A DNA stretch of 36,504 nucleotides from Bacteroides sp. (GTDB lineage: Bacteria > Bacteroidota > Bacteroidia > Bacteroidales > Muribaculaceae), in assembly GCA_014801815.1 (NCBI GenBank), contig JAAVDM010000036.1, forward strand, positions 1 through 36,504. The letters are read 5' to 3'. Of the stretch, positions 31,441 to 36,504 are shown in pieces. Below the pieces are notes generated by a model, which searched no databases, had not been told where the DNA came from, and worked only from the letters and a program-made list of their open reading frames with translations. A program made the position numbers and the translations under genes. Each line of letters opens with the position of its first letter. The first letter of the stretch is position 1.

Positions 31441-33780
31441 TCATATATTGGGAGTATCCCACACTTTCGTAACCGAGCAATTAGCCTTAGCTTTCAGAGA
31501 GGCTACGGTAAACTCAAATTCACCGGCTTCCAGAGTCCAACGATTGTCATAGTTTACAAATGCGAGGTCACTGGCGGGAATCGAAAATTCAACCTTCTTG
31601 CTTTCGCCCGGTTTGAGACTGATTTTATCAAATCCGCGTACCCGGTAAGCATCCGGTGTGACAGTAGCCACAAAGTCGCTTGAGAACAGTATAACCGGCT
31701 CCATACCTTCACGATTACCCGTGTTCTTTACATTCACACTTATTTTAAGGGTATCGTCAGCCGTAAACTGTGTTTTGTCAACCGTAAGATCCGAATACTC
31801 GAAAGTAGTATAGCTCAGACCGTAACCGAAAGGCCACTGCACATCTATATCAGCTGTATAACCATAAGCACCGGCCATCATAGGTACCGTTTCACTCGGT
31901 TTGTGGTCGTATGTGGCAAGAGCGTTAGTCCACTTCGGATAAGTGTAAGGCAGACGGGCACTGAAATTTTGTTTGCCTGAAAGAAGCTGTGCTAAAGCGT
32001 CACCACCGTAATTGCCGGGCAGCAGAATATCGACTATAGCTGAGGCTAACGGTTCAATCTCTCTGACGATACGGGGACGACCGCCGTTTATGACGAGTAT
32101 GATAGGTTTGCCTGTTTTTGCCAGAGCTTTTACAAGATTACGCTGATTCTCTGACAGCGTGAGTTCATTGATATTACCTACAGTCTCACAATAAGAGTTT
32201 TCACCTACACAAGCCACAATAACATCAGCACGTGATGCGGCAGCTACGGCACGGTCTATACGTACATTGACCTCTTTCTCCCACTGACCGTAATCTTCAA
32301 CGTAATTCATGCCTTCTTCAAGAGTCACATTTGAAGCTCCGAATTCCTGACACATAGCTTCGTAGATAGTATTATACTGATCATGGAACATCGGATTGTT
32401 AGTACCCTGCCATGTGTATGACCAGCCGCCATTGAGGCAACGCATTGAGTTGGCGTTCGGACCTGTCACAAGTATACGCTTGCCTGCACTGAGAGGCAGT
32501 ACACCTTTATCATTTTTCAGAAGTATCTCACTCTGTATAGCCAGTTCCAGAGCTTTATGTGCAAATTCTGTCGAACCGAACAGAGGATAATCCTTATAGA
32601 AAGTGTTTGGAGTGTCAAATAATCCGAGACGAAGCTTGAAACGTATCACGCGACTCACGGCATCATCAATACGGCTCATCGGCACCCTGCCTTCGTCAAC
32701 CAGTTCTTTCAGAAGTGTACAGAATTCCACATCGTTCGGTGTCATCGACATATCAATACCTGCGTTTATCGCTTTCTCGATGGCTTCTTTATAGTCGGAG
32801 GCAACCTTATCGCGCTTCCATACATTATGAATATCAGCCCAGTCGGTCACTATCATACCGTCCCAGTTAAGCTGTTCTTTCAACCACACCGTAAGCAGTT
32901 CGTGATTGACATGTACCGGTATACCGTTATTGAGTGCTGAATTAACCATCACCGACAACGCACCGGCCTGTATAGCGGCTTTATAAGGAGCAAAATATTT
33001 CTCTCTCATGTCAATCATATTGACCGACGAGGGTGTGCGGTCTTTACCCGATACGGGATTGCCGTAAGCTATATAATGCTTCAGACAAGCGCCGACATTT
33101 TTAGGCCCGATATGATTGTTGTCATCCCCCTGATAACCTCTGACCATTTCCACCGCCATAGCGCCGTTGATATACGGGTCCTCTCCGAAACTCTCCCATA
33201 TACGGCTCCACACCGAGTTACGACCAAGATCCATTACAGGATTGTATACCCAAGGAATATTACAGGCACGAGCTTCATAAGCTGTGATGATAGCTCCCTC
33301 ACGCACAAGCTCACGATTGAGCGAAGCCGCCATATTTATTTCCTGCGGAAACATCGTACCACCCTGCGTATATGTAGAGCCGTGATTCTGGTCTACACCA
33401 TACACATCAGGAATACCTATATATTTCATCGAGGCTTCCTGAATACCCTCAATAATACGACACCATGTTTCCGGTGTCTGAGCCATACCCATCGGTACAT
33501 TGAGCACTGAACCGACTTTGTACTCATCGATTACTCTGTTGAGCTTAACGGGGTCAAGCACCACCTGTCCGTTTACCAGAGAATCGCACTGCACTTCGTC
33601 GATAGTTACCTCACACATCTGTCCCACCTTCTCTTCAAGGCTGAGACCCGAAACGATTTTCTTCACCTGTGCCTCAAGGTCAGTGTCAGTAGCAATGGCA
33701 GGCGCTGCCTGCTGCGAAGATCTGTTACCGCAGCTCACTGCCAACAACGCGAGCGAAACGATAAAAAAGTTTTTCAGCAT
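31441..33780 (-). CDS. GH3 beta-glycosidase lipoprotein
   Basis: A 779-aa protein with a lipoprotein signal ending AVSC (Cys17), so probably anchored in the envelope. The GH3 N-terminal barrel shows YGVDQNHGSTY, KHYIAYG (Lys234-His235) and nucleophile Asp313 in GMIVTDWADIHNVW. The second alpha/beta sandwich domain has VACVGENSYCETVGN and PLGYGLSYTTFEYSDL-like motifs. A C-terminal fibronectin-III-like domain follows (VNVKNTGNREGMEPV ... LKPGESKKVEFSIP). Length and order match the BglX-type beta-glucosidase/xylosidase group. It acts on oligosaccharide non-reducing ends; specificity is unknown. With the esterase it forms a small hemicellulose-type operon with no Sus pair in the window. No clear -7 box was found upstream. 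Confidence 0.92.
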   Translation of the reverse strand: MLKNFFIVSLALLAVSCGNRSSQQAAPAIATDTDLEAQVKKIVSGLSLEEKVGQMCEVTIDEVQCDSLVNGQVVLDPVKLNRVIDEYKVGSVLNVPMGMAQTPETWCRIIEGIQEASMKYIGIPDVYGVDQNHGSTYTQGGTMFPQEINMAASLNRELVREGAIITAYEARACNIPWVYNPVMDLGRNSVWSRIWESFGEDPYINGAMAVEMVRGYQGDDNNHIGPKNVGACLKHYIAYGNPVSGKDRTPSSVNMIDMREKYFAPYKAAIQAGALSVMVNSALNNGIPVHVNHELLTVWLKEQLNWDGMIVTDWADIHNVWKRDKVASDYKEAIEKAINAGIDMSMTPNDVEFCTLLKELVDEGRVPMSRIDDAVSRVIRFKLRLGLFDTPNTFYKDYPLFGSTEFAHKALELAIQSEILLKNDKGVLPLSAGKRILVTGPNANSMRCLNGGWSYTWQGTNNPMFHDQYNTIYEAMCQEFGASNVTLEEGMNYVEDYGQWEKEVNVRIDRAVAAASRADVIVACVGENSYCETVGNINELTLSENQRNLVKALAKTGKPIILVINGGRPRIVREIEPLASAIVDILLPGNYGGDALAQLLSGKQNFSARLPYTYPKWTNALATYDHKPSETVPMMAGAYGYTADIDVQWPFGYGLSYTTFEYSDLTVDKTQFTADDTLKISVNVKNTGNREGMEPVILFSSDFVATVTPDAYRVRGFDKISLKPGESKKVEFSIPASDLAFVNYDNRWTLEAGEFEFTVASLKAKANCSVTKVWDTPNI

Positions 33781-34014
33781 AATGGTTCTGTTTTTCTTTG
33801 GTTACTGTTAGCTGTTATTAACTGTTAAGGTTTACACAGCGCTAAATTATAAAAAATATCAATTTGTCCCACCGTCGACACACGCCAAGTAAACAATAAG
33901 TAAAGATTATAATCACCCCTAAAATCATACTCCCCTAACTCTCAAAACCTTATACCAAACCAAAATATTCCCCGAAGTAAACCCTTTTTTATACTTTTTC
34001 CCTCACTCCGACAC
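33781..34014. other. Non-coding region upstream of the GH3 gene
   Basis: No supported ORF. It is AT-rich near the gene (a TATAATTTA-like sequence around 33845 is only a poor promoter match) and becomes pyrimidine-rich toward the 22-bp repeats. The GH3 promoter should be here but could not be pinned down. Confidence 0.5.
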
Positions 34015-34168
34015 CCCTCCCGTACCGCTTCCCTCTCCCTCCCACACCATTTCCCTCTTCTCCTCGCATCCTTTCTCTCACCTTCTCGCATCCTTTCTCT
34101 CACCCTCCCACACCGCTTCCCTCACCCTCCCACACCGCTTCCCTCACCCTCCCAAACCGCTTTCCAAA
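34015..34168. repeat. Seven tandem 22-bp pyrimidine-rich repeats
   Basis: Units start at 34015, 34037, 34059, 34081, 34103, 34125 and 34147, with an exact 22-bp period. Two are identical (34103 and 34125, CCCTCCCACACCGCTTCCCT plus CA). Others vary between CCCTCCCACACC- and CCTTCTCGCATCC- type. Period length is about two helical turns. The plus strand is pyrimidine-rich, and the unit core resembles that of the 49-51 bp repeat at 722 (CTCCCACAC, CTTCC). Confidence 0.9.
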
Positions 34169-34352
34169 TCTTCCCGACCATTTCAAACACCCCCTTGCCC
34201 CCTCTGTCAAGCCCCCAAAATACATACCCCGCCGTTGTTTGTCTCCGGGTGTCACCAACCCTATCCCGATTAACCGTTTACGGATACCAAATAAACCTCA
34301 ATGACACACCTCCCCGACCCTTTCATCCCATACTAAAATACTGATACACAAA

Positions 34353-34379
34353 AGAGAGACGTTAATATAACGCCTCTCT
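34353..34379 (-). terminator. Rho-independent terminator, minus strand
   Basis: AGAGAG-A-CGTT pairs with AACG-C-CTCTCT around a 5-nt loop (one mismatch); on the minus strand the stem is followed by TTTTG. It would end transcription coming from the prophage-like genes at 34498-36504. Confidence 0.6.
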
Positions 34380-34446
34380 CACGATTCCACTATAATATCT
34401 ATTATATAATAATAATCAGATAAATATAAAAAAGTGTGTCATATAG

Positions 34447-34484
34447 TGTGTCAAAAGATAGATTTAAATCTATCTTTTGACACA
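34447..34484. repeat. Perfect 38-bp palindrome
   Basis: Each arm of 19 bp (TGTGTCAAAAGATAGATTT) is followed with no spacer by its exact complement. It lies just downstream of the interrupted XRE gene. A second TGTGTCA occurs 12 bp upstream of the left arm. It could be an operator, a recombination site or a hairpin; a spacer-less 38-bp palindrome is unusual. Confidence 0.85.
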
Positions 34485-34497
34485 TAAGATGTAACTC

Positions 34498-34686
34498 CTA
34501 TGATACATTTAGAGTAAGACATAGGGCTTTGCACACCTTATCTAAGGTATCAATATTCTATCCATAATTACCGCTCTCAAGTCTTGCTATCTGATATTGA
34601 GATAGACCTGCCTTAGCTGCTAACTCCTCTTGGGACAACTTATGCTGTCGTCTCTGTGATTTAATGACCTCAGCAATTCTACTCAT
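34498..34686 (-). pseudogene. XRE-family HTH repressor gene interrupted by TAG
   Basis: ATG at 34686 gives MSRIAEVIKSQRRQHKLSQEEL and then AAKAGLSQYQIARLESGNYG, a complete XRE/Cro helix-turn-helix, and then TAG at 34560-34558. The same frame continues NIDTLDKVCKALCLTLNVS to a second TAG at 34500-34498. The continuation is exactly what normally follows in this family (the final helix), so the gene is read through a single amber codon: either a nonsense mutation or suppressed in some contexts. A Gln at that position would fit the family. A 12-bp palindrome, TTACGAACGTAA (34706-34717), upstream may be its operator. Confidence 0.7.
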
Positions 34687-34755
34687 TATAGGACGAGTGA
34701 TATACTTACGAACGTAAAAGATGTGTAAAAGGGTAGTCCGGGAGGATAGCCTTTT

Positions 34756-35607
34756 TTATAATTCGTCGTTGCCAGGAGGTGTGAATAGCATCATATCAGT
34801 ATAGCCGGCATTATAATTAAGTCGAGCGTTAACCTCCCGCTTGGTACACCGAGCAAACGGATTACCTAACGATTTATGACTACCAATCCACTCGCACAGT
34901 TCAACAATGCCGGATTTGTCTGAGGTAAAATATACAAAATTATGACCGTTAAGGATAGTCAGTACATCAAGATAATCTGACAGTCTCCATGTCATATTAT
35001 AAGTACCTACATCGGTAGACAGATAAGGAGGATCGATCAGAAATACCACACCGGGAGTATCCTTATACATCTCAAATAACTCACGGTAATCACAGGATAC
35101 TATTTCCAGGCCGGCAAGATACTCAGGACAGTGAGTATAGTTATTTCTGCGGACATTATTATACCATGTCTCTCTCTTAAAAGCCTCCAAAGAGAGTCTG
35201 TATTTGCCCGAAAATAACAGAGACGATGACAGGGTAATATAGTCCACATATCTCCGGTCAAGCTCCTCCTGCTCTAACAGGTCTAATATATCCTGACGGA
35301 CATCTCCCGTAATCATCTTGTGTCGTGGACATGTAGCAACCATCGATCTGATAAGAGACAACAGACGGTTAGTATACGGTATATTGTCGATACGCTGACG
35401 GTAGTTGTCATAATCGTTATATACTACTTTTGACTCCGGACGGTAATACTTAGTAATATGAGATAGCAAGCCGGAGCCTCCAAACAAATCCACAAACACA
35501 GTCCCGGCAGGATATTGTCTGACAATATCCGAAAACGGTTTGGCCAACATACGTTTCTGACCTTCAAACGGTAGCGGGGCTGATAAGTGTAATGTACGTG
35601 CTGACAT
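34756..35607 (-). CDS. D12-class N6-adenine DNA methyltransferase (Dam-like, phage type)
   Basis: A 283-aa protein. APLPFEGQKRMLAKPF is the N-terminal FxG-like SAM motif, VFVDLFGGSGLLSH the second SAM-binding part, and FLIDPPYLSTDVGTYN the DPPY catalytic motif. Order is that of D12-class methylases (Dam/DpnM). It methylates adenine within a short target that cannot be predicted. No restriction endonuclease gene is nearby, so it is an orphan methylase, common in Bacteroidota prophages and integrative elements. Neighbours on the same strand are short unknown genes, and the repressor gene lies downstream, consistent with a mobile-element fragment. Confidence 0.9.
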   Translation of the reverse strand: MSARTLHLSAPLPFEGQKRMLAKPFSDIVRQYPAGTVFVDLFGGSGLLSHITKYYRPESKVVYNDYDNYRQRIDNIPYTNRLLSLIRSMVATCPRHKMITGDVRQDILDLLEQEELDRRYVDYITLSSSLLFSGKYRLSLEAFKRETWYNNVRRNNYTHCPEYLAGLEIVSCDYRELFEMYKDTPGVVFLIDPPYLSTDVGTYNMTWRLSDYLDVLTILNGHNFVYFTSDKSGIVELCEWIGSHKSLGNPFARCTKREVNARLNYNAGYTDMMLFTPPGNDEL

Positions 35608-35678
35608 AATAAATATATGATTAAATACCCAGCAAATTTAGCTTGTATAGCCTGCTATTACACCACAGTGTCCCCGAT

Positions 35679-35921
35679 TTACACTGCGCCTAAATTGCAG
35701 TGTTTTCTAAATTTACGGAGTAACATATATACCTTGCGCTCCGAAATCCGATACCTGTCTGCAAGGACAGCTACAGCATAAGACACCTTATATCCCTCAT
35801 CTACTACCTTACAATACTCATAATATAAGTCTATGTAGTCTGTATCCTCCAGACGTATGCCCGCTTCTCTTATTCTATTTAATAACTCTCGACTAATTTG
35901 TAACAGTTCTATTATGATCAT
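35679..35921 (-). CDS. Small hypothetical protein, possible HTH, phage-like
   Basis: An 80-aa protein, helical throughout. The C-terminal half (VSYAVAVLADRYRISERKVYMLLRKFRKHC) reads like a helix-turn-helix of the kind seen in small Mu-like phage regulators, with a basic last helix. I do not recognise the family. It is encoded between the nested inverted-repeat element and the methylase, with about 70 bp to the latter. Confidence 0.6.
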   Translation of the reverse strand: MIIIELLQISRELLNRIREAGIRLEDTDYIDLYYEYCKVVDEGYKVSYAVAVLADRYRISERKVYMLLRKFRKHCNLGAV

Positions 35922-35936
35922 TTATTAATTTTTTTG

Positions 35937-36080
35937 TAACTTTGTCGTGTCTCACTTATAATACAAGCCGTACAGATACAGCGTCCGAGAGGCATGATGC
36001 CCCCGGCAGACGCTGTATCTGTACGGCTATCGTTAAGAGTAAGTGAGACGACTATTAATAATTAGCCGGGGGCATTTTTT
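35937..36080 (+). ncRNA. Candidate structured RNA: promoter box, nested inverted repeats and terminator
   Basis: TAACTTTG (35937-35944) is a -7 box pointing right. Then come an outer stem GTCTCACTTA/TAAGTGAGAC (35949-35958 with 36040-36049) and a 20-bp perfect inner stem, AGCCGTACAGATACAGCGTC, with its complement (35966-35985 with 36009-36028). ATGCCCCCGGC in the inner loop (35997-36007) is complementary to GCCGGGGGCAT (36065-36075), which is followed by T6. The last pairing would give a U-tailed terminator but competes with, or forms a pseudoknot over, the inner stem. A transcript of about 130 nt is predicted. It is antisense to any minus-strand readthrough. Confidence 0.5.
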
Positions 36081-36504
36081 AAATTCCGCTGCGACTTAAA
36101 ACCTTATGTAGTATTAAGAAGGCCCATATCACTATCACAACTAAGACAATACCTACTATAAGATGACTTATATTGCGTGAGGACGTTTTGACTGTCTGTA
36201 TCTGACATCTGTCCTCATCAGCCGTCCGCTCTCGGCTTACTTCGGACAGCTCTGCTACGGCTGTCTCCTTAATATTACTGTTCCCCCTATCCTTTTGATT
36301 CGATACCGACCGATGTCGGGTAATGTCTCGTGACACAGTGTCGCCATTGGCATTAATAACGATATGATCTGTTACGGCCTCGGCATGAGTCTGTATCTGT
36401 GACTGCCATGCTGCCTGTGACAATGCCTGCCATTGCTCAACGGTCAACGCCTCAGTCTCCCGGTGCTCCGTGTGATCACTGGTTACTGTCTGAGTAGTTT
36501 TGCG
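36079..36504 (-). CDS. Hypothetical single-pass membrane protein, 5' end cut by window
   Basis: The frame is open to the window edge, so the start is unknown; TTG at 36447 is only one possibility. The visible part is hydrophilic and Gln/Thr/Ser/Arg-rich (TVEQWQALSQAAWQSQIQ, then SRERTADEDR), with a single C-terminal membrane segment (HLIVGIVLVVIVIWAFLIL) and a short basic tail. C-tail-anchored small proteins of this kind occur in prophage lysis or tail-chaperone regions, but no family is recognised. The gene ends inside the T-run of the structured element at 35937-36080. Confidence 0.6.
   Translation of the reverse strand, partial: RKTTQTVTSDHTEHRETEALTVEQWQALSQAAWQSQIQTHAEAVTDHIVINANGDTVSRDITRHRSVSNQKDRGNSNIKETAVAELSEVSRERTADEDRCQIQTVKTSSRNISHLIVGIVLVVIVIWAFLILHKVLSRSGI

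Noticed and set aside
34015..34168. 22-bp repeats as a third CRISPR array
   Set aside because: The units are directly adjacent with no unique spacers, so this is an ordinary tandem repeat.

Overview
The window looks like a chromosomal segment from a Bacteroidales (Bacteroidota) bacterium. The evidence is the TAnnTTTG-type -7 promoter boxes, paired outer-membrane barrel and GLPGLI genes, a GH3 lipoprotein plus CE1-type esterase, an IS982 transposase of the Bacteroidota type, and an RT-Cas1 fusion. I cannot name the genus. No rRNA or tRNA gene was seen.

Layout. 1-720 is the 3' part of an IS982-family element. 720-1080 is a pyrimidine-rich tandem repeat, followed by a decayed lipoprotein gene (1165-1644) and a TIM-barrel gene on the minus strand. 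2532-13641 is an envelope block with two paralogous outer-membrane modules. Module one (+) is BlaI repressor, M56/TonB-type sensor, barrel protein and GLPGLI protein. Module two (-) is GLPGLI protein and barrel protein, divergent from a histidine kinase/response regulator pair (+).

13636-29918 is a complete type III-D CRISPR-Cas locus, all on the minus strand. In transcription order it runs Cas6, Cas10 (GGDD, no HD domain), Csm3-like Cas7, Csx10, a double-Cas7 protein, Csx19, a large TIGR03986-type RAMP protein and a small putative ring-nuclease-like protein. Then come leader 2 and array 2 (8 repeats), RT-Cas1, Cas2, leader 1 and array 1 (6 repeats). Last are two CARF effectors: a Card1/Can2-type nuclease and a Csx1-type HEPN RNase. 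The expected logic is that Cas6 makes crRNAs, the Cas7/Csx10/Cas10 complex binds target RNA, the Cas10 palm makes cyclic oligoadenylate, and that messenger switches on the two nucleases. RT-Cas1/Cas2 may take spacers from RNA. The two leaders are near-identical blocks of about 435 bp, each carrying six copies of a 12-mer (TTTTCGCAAATG) at fixed spacing and in mixed orientation. This is the most unexplained signal in the window.

30246-33780 is a two-gene carbohydrate operon (GH3 beta-glycosidase lipoprotein, CE1-like esterase). 33781-34430 is non-coding and contains seven exact 22-bp pyrimidine-rich repeats. 34447-36504 looks like a prophage or mobile-element fragment: a perfect 38-bp palindrome, an XRE-type repressor gene interrupted by TAG, a D12-class adenine methylase, a small unknown gene, an elaborate nested inverted-repeat element that could be a small RNA, and a gene running off the window end.
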